Position numbers and translations under genes: made by a program. A stretch of 34,986 nucleotides of DNA from Anaerohalosphaeraceae bacterium (GTDB lineage Bacteria; Planctomycetota; Phycisphaerae; Sedimentisphaerales; Anaerohalosphaeraceae). The DNA lies in the NCBI GenBank assembly GCA_030641315.1, contig DAOWHR010000181.1:1-34986 (forward strand). Direction: 5' to 3'. Positions 27,901-34,986 of this stretch are shown here, in pieces. Numbering within the stretch: the stretch's first letter is position 1; each line of letters opens with the position of its first letter. The notes below the pieces were generated by a model. It had not been told where the DNA came from. It did not search any database and saw only the letters and a program-made list of their open reading frames with translations.

Positions 27901-28881
27901 CAGCTCTTTTTTCGCTTTGTCGTATGAACCCTGCTGGTACATCTTTGAAGCATTTTGAACCGCATCGACAGCCTTGGCCTGCATCGATTGGGACTTTTCA
28001 ATAAGTGTTATGAAGTCCTTTGGAGTGTTTCCTTTTGAAGTTTTAACTTTTACACCGGATTGGGCAACTTGAGAAAAACCTGTCTTTGCCTGCTCTAATT
28101 GTCCTTCTTTATACAGTTTTACGCATTCATCATACAGTTCCTGCATCTGCTGGGTTTTCTTAGCGTCGTCCTTCTGTGCTTCAGCAGCATCGCTGGCCGC
28201 CTTATCCTCAGCTATTTTCACCATCTTCTCGCTTGCGATCTTTGCGTTAAGAGAATCGTCGATGAGCCTGATATAATCCTGAGGAGTCTTCCCTTTGGAG
28301 CTTACAGATACCCCTGAAATGGCAACATCCGAAAAGCCCTTGCGTGCCTGATCGAGTTGTCCGGCTTTGTACAAAGAAATGCTCTTTTTGAATTGATCTT
28401 CCATCTGGTCACTGTATTGCTCGTAACTCTTATCTATCGCTTTGATCTGAACGCCGACCTGTGCGCGTTCCTCATCTGTCAGTGCGGCACTTCCCTTAAC
28501 ACTGTCCAGCAGTTCCTTGGCCTCTTTGAATCTTTTTTGCGCAGCGAGAGTGTCGCTTTGCTCGATGGCCTTAAGAACGTCGTCTCTGCCCTTGAGATCG
28601 CTGTCGATCTTTTGCAACATTGCGTCCAGTTCCGCGATCCCACTTGCAGAGAGATACTGACGGGTATCTTCAATGCTTAAGAGCCGCTGCCGGGCTTCCT
28701 TGAAGAGGCCCCGCTTGATCTGCTCCTGAGCTATCCCCATGGTCCACTTGGCCTTTTGCCTGGCCGAATCTTCCTTGGAAGGACCTTCTGCAAAGGCACT
28801 TGAAAGTGAAACACACGCAATAACGATAACGGCTGCTGCTATCAACAGCACTTGCCTTGGTGATACGAAGACTCTAGTCAC
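24934..28881 (-). CDS. Secretin-family outer-membrane protein with TPR-like N-terminus and Gly-Met-rich repeat
   Basis: The GTG at 28881 is chosen because GGAG lies 9 bases upstream; upstream in-frame TTG codons lack such a site. The 1,315-residue product has a signal peptide ending near AFA (31). Residues ~40-700 are helical and TPR-like with many K/E/A/Q residues, including three copies of a GFSxVAxSGV...KGxTPxDYI module (~169, ~256, ~428). Residues ~755-865 resemble secretin/TonB short N-terminal domains (IPLRTGLERVIQGVSGGLTD, then YDVSEL). A Gly-Met-Ser repeat follows (~866-935), then VHEKIKQLIDELK and VMIETRFILVDENWLENIG. The C-terminal secretin core ends in VPDMGTVLLGGLTL, VPILNKIPIISRFFSNR and ILLILVKPTII. 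Secretins form multimeric outer-membrane pores for type II secretion or pili. No other secretion gene is adjacent, so the partner system is unknown. Confidence 0.85.
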   Translation of the reverse strand: MTRVFVSPRQVLLIAAAVIVIACVSLSSAFAEGPSKEDSARQKAKWTMGIAQEQIKRGLFKEARQRLLSIEDTRQYLSASGIAELDAMLQKIDSDLKGRDDVLKAIEQSDTLAAQKRFKEAKELLDSVKGSAALTDEERAQVGVQIKAIDKSYEQYSDQMEDQFKKSISLYKAGQLDQARKGFSDVAISGVSVSSKGKTPQDYIRLIDDSLNAKIASEKMVKIAEDKAASDAAEAQKDDAKKTQQMQELYDECVKLYKEGQLEQAKTGFSQVAQSGVKVKTSKGNTPKDFITLIEKSQSMQAKAVDAVQNASKMYQQGSYDKAKKELLQVKKEYWTYLSSQQQSDLGTYIENTDKAIAAKTRIAKDIKAGKKLASDKKYQPALVKFEAVVNSPYLSSEERLEIVSCIEEVNSSVLADAELARKKEMEDVFAGSVDALKAGDKAKARAGFAEVAASNLDISRKGLTAADYIAKIDAPQPEPVVVIPEPVVVKVDEVTEVKIEAAPAVEVIAAPVENKPRTFNDEKERQRLVQISYTQAIITDAIKTANEHLAHNEFALAKQAIAKAFSVVNKNKILLGEELFRQNYGQLSLMNDQISDAEKTYQDAQEAEAAKAAKALQQSIREEVDMAREASIEEALDNAGIFVRQQKYDAAMGQVDKVLALDKNNNEALTLKYMLEDNMNWREQIETRRRADEAEIKAFHRADEAGIPNSDIITHPKNWKEIVERRKEEEMSGQNELDVEVNKQLDETVDLSSLTSDTTLEDAIEILVNAVEPPLQIIVLWTDLENNAFIQQDTAIGISGERLRSIPLRTGLERVIQGVSGGLTDLAYSLENGIITIATKETLPEKYEQRIYDVSELSSAPFQDRSGMGGGMGGMSGGMGGMSGGMGGMSGGMSGGMGGMSGGMGGMSGGMGGMSGGMGGMSGGMGGMSGGMGGGSNSFSRVRELIYNITQIEPDTWDEDYQGNNNTTGGGNIGGGGSTTLEDEITGEGRITQFGTSMLIVWQTPEVHEKIKQLIDELKVIVDNQVMIETRFILVDENWLENIGIDVEMVGLGDGHHFTFNALEQESNSIVAPLATKISSSLGGSVLSALTGGVTYADDLQVTLLLDATQSSSHARSLSAPMATVLSGEPATLNVTKERNYVSNATVETTTLATGTNLRDFSSVVNELDVLQSGIQMSVTPTISSDKKYVLLRISAVLQDELESSFGTTTTFVPDGAGGVEEVTASFELPLTQTTNLQTRVTVPDMGTVLLGGLTLTAEREIESGVPILNKIPIISRFFSNRSEIKDKQILLILVKPTIILKDEAEADAIAALE
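26074..26283 (-). repeat. 21-bp tandem repeat encoding GGMGGMS heptads
   Basis: About 210 bases of a 21-bp tandem unit within the secretin-like gene. Eight exact GGMGGMS heptads are interrupted once by a four-residue GGMS unit and end in a degenerate GGMGGGS. Silent changes (ATG-flanking CCG/CCA/ACC) show that the copies are not all identical. The tract is likely a flexible hydrophobic linker between the N-domains and the secretin core, and is prone to copy-number change. Confidence 0.95.
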
Positions 28882-28957
28882 CTTTATGTTCTCCAACAAA
28901 AGTTATGATCGCAAAAACCACGACCGCTTGTGCGGTCCAGATTGGTAGTTGGGTCAG

Positions 28958-28984
28958 TTTATAGGCTGACAAAATGTTTTGCAA
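28958..28984 (-). promoter_or_regulatory. Possible promoter of the secretin-like gene
   Basis: TTGCAA (28984-28979) and TATAAA (28963-28958) are separated by only 15 bases, so the match is weak. Between it and the start codon lies a GACCGC-TTGT-GCGGTC hairpin (28922-28937) in the predicted leader. Confidence 0.3.
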
Positions 28985-29163
28985 GAGAAAAAAACATTTC
29001 TCAATGCACCTGAACATTGTATATATTCAAATAATGCTGTATATTCCGATAACCGATAGGCACTGTGAGTCTAAAGGCCCTTATAAAACAATGATACAGC
29101 GATGGAAAATACGTTATTAATAGAGTAAACGAGACAAATAAGTTCATCAAAAAAGTGTAATTT

Positions 29164-29907
29164 ATGAAAAATAATACTGATAAACCGTTAATTCTGGCAG
29201 TTGAAACATCAGGCAGGGCCGGCTCGATAGCCCTCGGGACCGGTGATGACATCCTGTCAGAGATCACCTTTTCAGCCTCAATGCGGCATAATGCGGAATT
29301 ATTCCCCGCCATAAGCGATGTTTTGTCGCAGTTGGGCCGTAAACCCGCCCAAATCGGCCATATCTATGTTAGTACAGGCCCCGGCAGCTTCACAGGCATA
29401 AGAATAGCTGTCACAATGGCCAAAATGGTCGCCATGACAAACGGGGCAAAAATTGCCGCTGTAAACACCACCGATGCCCTTGTCCGCAACGCCGATGATT
29501 ATATATCTGCAAAAGGCGAGATTGTCGAGCGGGTCGCTACGATAATTGACGCCAAAAGGAGGCAGTTTTTTGTCGCGTTGTTTGAAAAAACACCAACCGG
29601 ATGGATAAAAACTCTTGATGACCGTATACTAAAAGCAGCCGATCTACTTGAACTGCTGCCCAATGACGGAAAAGCAACCTATTTGACTGGCGAAGGTCTT
29701 TTATACTATAAAGACAGCTTTACCGCCGACAAAACCATTGTAATCGACAGTCAGTACTGGCCCGCCAAAGCAAGACATGTCTATGCCGCTGGTCACCAGA
29801 TCGCCCAAAAGGGGCTTTTCACACCTGCTGGCGAACTTTTACCATCCTACCTCAGAAGGCCGGAAGCAGAGGAGAACTGGGAGAAAAAACAAGATCTCAC
29901 CGCCTGA
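29164..29907 (+). CDS. tsaB: tRNA threonylcarbamoyladenosine synthesis protein TsaB
   Basis: TsaB is an inactive ASKHA-fold partner of TsaD. With TsaC, TsaD and TsaE it makes N6-threonylcarbamoyladenosine at position 37 of ANN-decoding tRNAs. Diagnostic segments are LILAVETSGRAGSIAL (9-24), RHNAELFPAISDVL (near 42) and YVSTGPGSFTGIRIAVTMAK (near 68-87). The 247-residue length is typical. The C-terminal LLPSYLRRPEAEENW matches the usual Y-x-R-x-P-x-A end. The ribosome-binding site is weak, and the nearest purine stretch is AAAAAAGTG. The gene is alone: 263 bases separate it from the divergently placed secretin-like gene, and 268 bases from groEL1. The other t6A genes are not in the window. Confidence 0.93.
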   Translation: MKNNTDKPLILAVETSGRAGSIALGTGDDILSEITFSASMRHNAELFPAISDVLSQLGRKPAQIGHIYVSTGPGSFTGIRIAVTMAKMVAMTNGAKIAAVNTTDALVRNADDYISAKGEIVERVATIIDAKRRQFFVALFEKTPTGWIKTLDDRILKAADLLELLPNDGKATYLTGEGLLYYKDSFTADKTIVIDSQYWPAKARHVYAAGHQIAQKGLFTPAGELLPSYLRRPEAEENWEKKQDLTA

Positions 29908-30004
29908 GATACTGTCGGTTGATCACTGCCAAAACATGTCAGACTAACTTATCTTATTGCCAAAAGTGGCAGTAACAGGCAATTTCATCAGTAGAAACAA
30001 AGAA

Positions 30005-30030
30005 TTGCGCTCAATTTTTGAGTCACGCAA
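30005..30030. promoter_or_regulatory. Imperfect inverted repeat upstream of groEL1 (possible heat-shock operator)
   Basis: TTGCGCTCA and TGAG-TCA-CGCAA form an interrupted dyad (TTGCG/CGCAA and CTCA/TGAG) around a short A/T-rich centre. It faintly resembles a degenerate CIRCE element (TTAGCACTC-N9-GAGTGCTAA) but does not match it. No T-tract follows, so it is not a terminator. The rest of the 268-base tsaB-groEL1 gap holds a small TGCCA/TGGCA hairpin and A/T-rich promoter-like sequence near 30125-30150, but no clear -35/-10 pair. Confidence 0.35.
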
Positions 30031-30175
30031 AGCCTTTACTTTTAAGATCTTACGCGACATCTGGCCAGTTTAAAACTACTACCAAGTCACATTTGGTACC
30101 TGCTTTGCTACACATTTAACCGTGTCATTAATAATGTAATAATATTGTTTGAGAATAACAGGAGAAATACTTATC

Positions 30176-31870
30176 ATGGCAGTAAAAGATTTGGCATTTG
30201 AATCGGATGCAAGGACTTCTCTGCTGGCCGGCGTTGAAAAACTGGCAGCGGCTGTAAAGTCCACACTGGGTCCAAGAGGCCGTAACGCTATCATAGATAA
30301 AGGATGGGGCGGTCCGACCGTCACCAAGGATGGCGTAACTGTCGCAGAAGAGATCGAATTGGTCAACAAGGCTGAAAATATGGGCGCCAAGCTCGTAAAG
30401 GAAGCAGCAAGCAAGACTTCGAAGATCGCAGGCGACGGAACAACAACGGCAACAGTTCTAACGGAAGCAATGTTCAAAGAGGCATTTAGAAACCTTGCAG
30501 CAGGCGCAGACGCTATGAGCCTTAACCGTGGTTTCCAAAAAGCCGTAAAAGCGGCGACCGATAGGCTCATCGAGCTTTCAAAACCGATCGACATCACAAA
30601 AAAGGATGACATCGTAAACATCGCGTCGATCTCAGCAAACAACGATATTGAGATCGGCAAAAAGATGGCTGAGGCATTTATGCGGGTCGGCAAAGACGGC
30701 GTTATCACTGTCGAAGAGGGCAAAAGCCTTGAGACAACAGTTGATTATGTTGAAGGCATGCAGTTTGACCGCGGTTTCCTCTCTCCACATTTCGTAACTG
30801 ACCAGGACAACATGACTTGTGAACTCACAAAGCCTTATATCCTGGTATTTGAAGACAAGATCAGCAGCATTCAAAAGCTGGTTCCTCTGCTCGAAGCTGC
30901 GGCAAAAGCCAAACGCCCCCTGCTCATCATCGCAGAAGACGTTGAAGGCGAAGCTCTTGCAACTCTGGTAGTGAACAAGCTGCGAGGCATTCTTGATGTC
31001 GCTGCCGTTAAGGCGCCTGGCTACGGCGACCGCAGAAAAGCAATGCTTGAGGACCTGGCGATCCTGACTGGCGCACAGCCGATCTTCAAGGATCTCGGTA
31101 TCGAACTGGATAAGATCACTCTCTCCCAGCTCGGTCAGGCAAAGAAAGTTACAATCGACAACGACTGCACAATCCTCGTTGAAGGTGCTGGAGCTGACGA
31201 AGCCATCCAGGGACGTATCGCACAGATCAGAAAAGAAATCGATACAACAACAAGCGACTACGACAGCGAAAAACTTCAGGAAAGACTTGCAAAGCTTACC
31301 GGCGGCGTAGCACAGATCAACGTCGGTGCTGGCAGCGAAGCTGAAATGAAGGAAAAGAAAGCTCGCATCGAAGACGCACTGCACGCAACTCGTGCCGCAA
31401 TCGAAGAAGGCATCGTACCAGGCGGCGGCGTTGCTCTGGTTCGCTGCATCGAAAGCGTAAAAGCACTCAAACTCAAAGGCGACGAAAAGACAGGTGCGGA
31501 CATTGTTGCTAACGCACTTAAAATGCCCTGCTATCACATCGCAGACAACGCTGGCGCGGTCGGCAATCTTGTTGTCAACAAGATCGCACAGGGCAAGGAC
31601 GGATTCGGATACAACGCTGACACGGACAAGTATGAGGACCTCATCGCTGCTGGCGTTATAGACCCTGTAAAAGTAACACGTATCGCACTTCAAAACAGTG
31701 CAAGTGTTGCTGGCCTCTTGCTCACCACCGACTGCATCGTCACCGACAAACCAGGCACCAACGACGCTGCAATGGGCGGCGGTATGCCAGGCGGAATGGG
31801 CGGCATGGGTGGCGGAATGCCAGGCATGGGTGGAATGGGCGGAGGAATGCCCGGCATGGGAATGATGTAA
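30176..31870 (+). CDS. groEL1: Chaperonin GroEL, copy 1 (with Gly-Met C-terminal tail)
   Basis: This is a 60-kDa chaperonin that folds client proteins in the cytoplasm with GroES as lid. The start at 30176 gives [14 protein letters not shown]; an in-frame codon at 30149 would add nine residues unlike GroEL, and AGGAG lies 11 bases before 30176. Nucleotide-binding motifs are TLGPRGRN (near 31) and [15 protein letters not shown] (near 86). Later signatures are [20 protein letters not shown] and [14 protein letters not shown]. The protein has 564 residues because of a long [19 protein letters not shown]-type tail ending GMGMM, as in classical GroEL but extended. It is followed 69 bases later by groES and then a second groEL. 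Confidence 0.97.
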   Translation: MAVKDLAFESDARTSLLAGVEKLAAAVKSTLGPRGRNAIIDKGWGGPTVTKDGVTVAEEIELVNKAENMGAKLVKEAASKTSKIAGDGTTTATVLTEAMFKEAFRNLAAGADAMSLNRGFQKAVKAATDRLIELSKPIDITKKDDIVNIASISANNDIEIGKKMAEAFMRVGKDGVITVEEGKSLETTVDYVEGMQFDRGFLSPHFVTDQDNMTCELTKPYILVFEDKISSIQKLVPLLEAAAKAKRPLLIIAEDVEGEALATLVVNKLRGILDVAAVKAPGYGDRRKAMLEDLAILTGAQPIFKDLGIELDKITLSQLGQAKKVTIDNDCTILVEGAGADEAIQGRIAQIRKEIDTTTSDYDSEKLQERLAKLTGGVAQINVGAGSEAEMKEKKARIEDALHATRAAIEEGIVPGGGVALVRCIESVKALKLKGDEKTGADIVANALKMPCYHIADNAGAVGNLVVNKIAQGKDGFGYNADTDKYEDLIAAGVIDPVKVTRIALQNSASVAGLLLTTDCIVTDKPGTNDAAMGGGMPGGMGGMGGGMPGMGGMGGGMPGMGMM

Positions 31871-31939
31871 TCCCCCAAACCATTTAATTAAACTGATCAC
31901 AATAATAATTATAAATAGTAAAGACACAGGAGTATATAT

Positions 31940-32230
31940 ATGAAGCTTAAACCATTGGAAGACAGAGTAGTTGTTAAACCGCAGCAGGCAGAAGAAAAAA
32001 CCGCAGGCGGAATCGTTCTCCCCGGCAGCGCACAGGAAAAACCTCTTATGGGTAAGATCGTTGCCATCGGTGCCGGCAAACTTCTCGAAAACGGAGCACG
32101 CGGCGAAATGAGCGTCAAAAAGGGCGATGTCGTTCTATACGGGAAATACGGCGGAAGCGATGTCGAAATTGACGGAACAGAGTACAAGATCATGCGCGAA
32201 AGCGAAATTCTTGGCGTTGTTGAAAAATAA
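31940..32230 (+). CDS. groES: Co-chaperonin GroES
   Basis: GroES is the heptameric lid of the GroEL chamber. It has 96 residues, the usual length. The N-terminal LKPLEDRVVVKP, the mobile loop EKTAGGIVLPGSAQEKP with the hydrophobic IVL tripeptide that docks on GroEL, and the end EYKIMRESEILGVVE are all standard. CAGGAG precedes the ATG. It lies between two groEL genes, 69 bases after the first and 52 before the second, so it can supply a lid for both. No terminator is visible on either side. Confidence 0.97.
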   Translation: MKLKPLEDRVVVKPQQAEEKTAGGIVLPGSAQEKPLMGKIVAIGAGKLLENGARGEMSVKKGDVVLYGKYGGSDVEIDGTEYKIMRESEILGVVEK

Positions 32231-32282
32231 AGGATGAAACCGCATTTTTGTCAATTGAGACAATTACTGGAGGTTAGCAAAT

Positions 32283-33899
32283 ATGGCAAAACAAATGATA
32301 TTCGGCGAAGCGGCAAAGGCCCAGCTAAAAGACGGCTTGGGACAATTGGCTTCAGCCGTAAAAGTAACAATGGGACCGACAGGCAGAAACGTACTGATCA
32401 GCAAGAGCTACGGTTCACCTAAGGTAACAAAGGACGGTGTTTCGGTAAGTAAAGAGATCGAGCTTCCCGAAGTATTCCAGAACATGGGCGCTAAAATGGT
32501 TAACGAAGTCGCCAACAAGACCAGCGACCTGGTCGGCGATGGTACGACAACAGCGACGGTACTTGCAGAAGCGATCTTTAACGAAGGTCTCAAGCACGTT
32601 ATCGCAGGCGTAAACCCAATAGCTGTCCAGCGAGGCGTCAACAAGGGTGTGATCGCTGCTACTGATTATATCAATAAAGTCGCAAAACCCGTCAAGGGCC
32701 ACGATGACATCGCCAAGGTCGGCGCTATCAGCGCCAACAACAATCCTGAAGTCGGCGAGATTCTTGCTGACGCAATGGACAAGGTCGGCAAAGAAGGCGT
32801 TATCGAAATCGAAGAAGGCAAGGGCCTGGAAACAGAGCTTACAGTCGTAGAGGGTATGCAGTTTGACAAGGGCTATCAGTCACCATACTTTATGACCGAT
32901 CCTAACTCTATGGAAGCTGTTCTCGAAGACGCGTATGTACTGCTCCACGAAAAGAAGATATCGAACATTCGCGAACTCATTCCGCTTCTGGAAAAAGTCG
33001 CACAGGTCGGTTCACCCCTCGTCATCATCTCAGAAGAGGTCGAAGGCGAAGCACTCGCCGCACTGGTTATCAACAGACTCCAAGGCGTTCTAAAAGTCGC
33101 AGCAGTCAAGGCCCCGGGCTTTGGTGACCGCAGAAAAGCAATGCTTCAGGACATCGCAACACTCGCGGGCGGCCAAGTCATCACCGAAGACCTCGGCATC
33201 AATCTCGAAGGAGTTGAGCTTTCCGAACTTGGAAAAGCCAAAAAGATCATCATCGGTAAAGACAACACGACCATCATCGAAGGTCAGGGTACCAAAAAAG
33301 GTATCAAGGCACGCTGCGACCAGATTCGCAACCAGATCGAAAAGACCACCAGCGAATATGACCGTGAAAAACTACAGGAAAGACTCGCCAAGCTTACTGG
33401 CGGAGTTGCCGTAATTAAAGCCGGTGCCGCTACCGAAAGCGAAATGAAGGAAAAGAAGGACCTTCTCGACGATGCTTATCACGCGACAAAAGCTGCCGCA
33501 CAGGAAGGCATCGTACCAGGCGGCGGAGTTACGTTCCTCCGTGCGATTGCGGAAGTTGAAAAGGCAAGACCAAAGGCAAGAGGCGATGAGAAGGTCGGAA
33601 TCGACATCCTCATCAACGCTCTTAAGGCTCCGACAAAACAGATCGTAGACAACGGTGGCGTCGAAGGTGACGTGATCGTCGCTCAACTGCTCGAAAAAAA
33701 GGATAACATCGGCTACAACGCTGTAACAGGCGAATTCGTTGACATGATAAAAGTCGGCATCATCGATCCTGCAAAGGTAGCAAGGATCGCCCTGCAGAAC
33801 GCCGCTTCGGTTGCTGCACTTATGCTGACAACTAACGTGCTGATAGCTGACCTCAAAGACGATGACGAAGAAAACGCGACGACAGGAGCTGTTATCTAA
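32283..33899 (+). CDS. groEL2: Chaperonin GroEL, copy 2 (no Gly-Met tail)
   Basis: This is the second full-length chaperonin, 538 residues. It has [11 protein letters not shown] (near 32), [14 protein letters not shown] (near 85), [21 protein letters not shown] and [15 protein letters not shown]-type motifs (here [10 protein letters not shown]), so the ATPase core is intact. It differs widely from copy 1 and ends in [13 protein letters not shown], an acidic tail with no GGM repeat. The loss of the flexible tail, which in well-studied GroEL lines the cavity floor, suggests a different client range. GGAGG lies upstream of the ATG. A terminator follows 16 bases after the stop. Confidence 0.97.
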   Translation: MAKQMIFGEAAKAQLKDGLGQLASAVKVTMGPTGRNVLISKSYGSPKVTKDGVSVSKEIELPEVFQNMGAKMVNEVANKTSDLVGDGTTTATVLAEAIFNEGLKHVIAGVNPIAVQRGVNKGVIAATDYINKVAKPVKGHDDIAKVGAISANNNPEVGEILADAMDKVGKEGVIEIEEGKGLETELTVVEGMQFDKGYQSPYFMTDPNSMEAVLEDAYVLLHEKKISNIRELIPLLEKVAQVGSPLVIISEEVEGEALAALVINRLQGVLKVAAVKAPGFGDRRKAMLQDIATLAGGQVITEDLGINLEGVELSELGKAKKIIIGKDNTTIIEGQGTKKGIKARCDQIRNQIEKTTSEYDREKLQERLAKLTGGVAVIKAGAATESEMKEKKDLLDDAYHATKAAAQEGIVPGGGVTFLRAIAEVEKARPKARGDEKVGIDILINALKAPTKQIVDNGGVEGDVIVAQLLEKKDNIGYNAVTGEFVDMIKVGIIDPAKVARIALQNAASVAALMLTTNVLIADLKDDDEENATTGAVI

Positions 33900-33914
33900 A
33901 TTAAGTATCTCAAT

Positions 33915-33960
33915 ATGCCGATCCCGTCACGATGTTGTGTGTGGATCGGCATTTGTTTTT
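33915..33960 (+). terminator. Intrinsic terminator after groEL2
   Basis: ATGCCGATCC and GGATCGGCAT form a 10-bp stem around an 18-nt loop, followed by TTTGTTTTT. The T-tract ends only 16 bases before the dnaJ start codon, so dnaJ expression probably depends on read-through from the groE genes. Confidence 0.82.
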
Positions 33961-33976
33961 ACAGGACGATAGCCAA

Positions 33977-34986
33977 ATGGCAAAACGGGATTACTATGAG
34001 GTTCTTGGGGTCAAAAGAGAAGCTTCGCAGGATGATATAAAGCGATCCTACAGAAGACTCGCGATGAAGTATCACCCTGACAAAAATCCGGGAGATAATA
34101 CTGCCGAAGGAAAGTTCAAGGAATGCGCCGAAGCTTATGAAGTGTTAAGCGATGCCGACAAGAAACAGCGTTATGACCAATACGGCCACGACGGACTGCG
34201 CGGCGCGGGAATGCACGATTATTCCCACATGAATGTCCAGGACATAGGCGACATGTTCGGCGACATCTTCGGTGATTTCTTCGGAGGCGGCGGACGAAGA
34301 CGACGAACCGCAAGACCGAACGCGCCGACGCGAGGCTATGACCTGGAAACGGTGGTCGAGCTTTCGCTCGAAGACATCGCCGGTGGCACTGAAAAAAGCA
34401 TTGAGTTCACCAGACAGGACAACTGTACCGAATGCGACGGTAGCGGTAACGCAAAAGGTTCTCAGCCAAGTACATGCACAACGTGCGGCGGCGGCGGACA
34501 GGTGCAAAAAGCCGGACTAGGCGGCTTTTTCCAAATGGTCTCAACCTGCCCGACATGCCAGGGAGCAGGCAAGGTTATCACTAACCCATGCAAAAAATGC
34601 CGCGGCAAAGGACAGGTCCCAAAGAAACGAGCCGTAAGCATCAAGATACCGGCCGGTGTCCATGAGGGTCAGGGCATACGTGTCTCAGGCGAAGGCGAAC
34701 CGGGCAAATTCGGCGGACCAAGGGGCGACCTCTACTGCTATGTGCGTGTAAAGGTACATCCGTTCCTGATGCGCGACGGCAACGACCTTATCGCGACCGT
34801 ACCGATCAGTTTCACTCAGGCAACGCTCGGCACGATGATCGAGGTCCCCAGCCTCAACGGCGCGAAACAGTTGAAGATACCTCCCGGCACGCAGCACGGC
34901 AATGTATTCCGCATCAAGTCTGAAGGACTGCCCGACATCAGGAGCAGAAGAAAAGGCGACGAACTTGTCAAAATCGTGATCGAGAT
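33977..34986 (+). CDS. dnaJ: Chaperone DnaJ (Hsp40), 3' truncated by window edge
   Basis: The first 336 codons are present and the frame is still open at the edge. DnaJ stimulates the ATPase of DnaK and delivers unfolded substrates. The J domain (about 1-70) carries the essential HPD triad at 33-35. A short Gly/Phe-rich linker follows ([13 protein letters not shown], 94-106). All four zinc-finger CxxCxGxG repeats are present at C150/C153, C167/C170, C191/C194 and C205/C208, so this is a type I DnaJ. The C-terminal substrate-binding domain runs to the edge. The ATG has AGGA 10 bases upstream. dnaK and grpE are not in the window. The gene follows groEL2 behind a terminator. Confidence 0.97.
   Translation, partial: MAKRDYYEVLGVKREASQDDIKRSYRRLAMKYHPDKNPGDNTAEGKFKECAEAYEVLSDADKKQRYDQYGHDGLRGAGMHDYSHMNVQDIGDMFGDIFGDFFGGGGRRRRTARPNAPTRGYDLETVVELSLEDIAGGTEKSIEFTRQDNCTECDGSGNAKGSQPSTCTTCGGGGQVQKAGLGGFFQMVSTCPTCQGAGKVITNPCKKCRGKGQVPKKRAVSIKIPAGVHEGQGIRVSGEGEPGKFGGPRGDLYCYVRVKVHPFLMRDGNDLIATVPISFTQATLGTMIEVPSLNGAKQLKIPPGTQHGNVFRIKSEGLPDIRSRRKGDELVKIVIE

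Noticed and set aside
28882-28899. TTG codons as the start of the secretin-like gene
   Set aside because: No ribosome-binding site precedes them. GGAG lies 9 bases before the GTG at 28881, which also gives a normal signal peptide.
29940-29990. TGCCA-AAAG-TGGCA hairpin after tsaB as a terminator
   Set aside because: The stem is 5 bp with no T-tract following, too weak to call.
30632-31927. A 431-codon open frame antisense to groEL1
   Set aside because: The product is His/Cys/Phe-rich without a domain. Such antisense frames in groEL are a by-product of codon bias on the coding strand.
1-34986. tRNA, rRNA, insertion sequence, phage attachment site or toxin-antitoxin pair
   Set aside because: No cloverleaf, rRNA segment, transposase or terminal repeats, or small paired genes were recognised by eye. 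A tRNA scan and Rfam search would settle the RNA part.

Overview
The window looks like a chromosomal segment of a planctomycete, most likely class Phycisphaerae. This is inferred, not proven. The clues are a very large secreted beta-helix protein with repeated GYHYP-type closing motifs and a dockerin-like [10 protein letters not shown] segment, a lone secretin-like protein with a TPR-like N-terminus and a Gly-Met-rich repeat, and two groEL genes flanking groES. Most of the window is ordinary housekeeping DNA. The accessory interest is concentrated in one ~15 kb gene.

Layout. 1-401 is the 3' end of cmoB (+), closed by a bidirectional terminator. 461-5277 is a minus-strand glycine-cleavage operon, promoter > tandem glycine riboswitch > candidate terminator > gcvT-gcvH-gcvPA-gcvPB. 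It encodes the T, H and split P proteins; no lipoamide dehydrogenase gene is present. 5319-6262 is a methylthioadenosine phosphorylase gene with its own likely promoter. 6375-21401 is a single uninterrupted minus-strand gene for a secreted protein of about 5,008 residues. It contains five right-handed beta-helix modules, several InlB-like beta modules, a complete-looking subtilisin zymogen nested inside the fourth beta-helix, a caspase-like domain lacking both catalytic residues, a dockerin-like EF-hand pair and three Fn3-like modules. 21402-22111 is a 0.7 kb divergent intergenic region with a likely promoter for the giant gene and an inverted repeat upstream of it.

22112-24734 is an aroA-aroC pair (+) for the last two shikimate-pathway steps. 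AroA has its active-site motifs; AroC is strongly divergent and lacks the usual first catalytic histidine. A terminator at 24877-24912 separates it from the convergent secretin-like gene (24934-28881, minus). From 29164 on, all genes are on the plus strand: tsaB (tRNA t6A synthesis), then groEL1-groES-groEL2, a terminator, and the first 336 codons of dnaJ, which runs off the window.

How the parts relate. The gcv genes form one glycine-responsive unit. aroA and aroC are co-transcribed by spacing. groEL1, groES, groEL2 and dnaJ form a chaperone cluster without a canonical CIRCE operator. The giant protein, the secretin-like protein and the chaperones are not demonstrably linked. The best candidate for something undescribed is the giant protein: its nested protease plus dead caspase fold suggests a self-processing or ligand-sensing surface machine, which is inference. 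No tRNA, rRNA, CRISPR array, insertion sequence or attachment site was seen.
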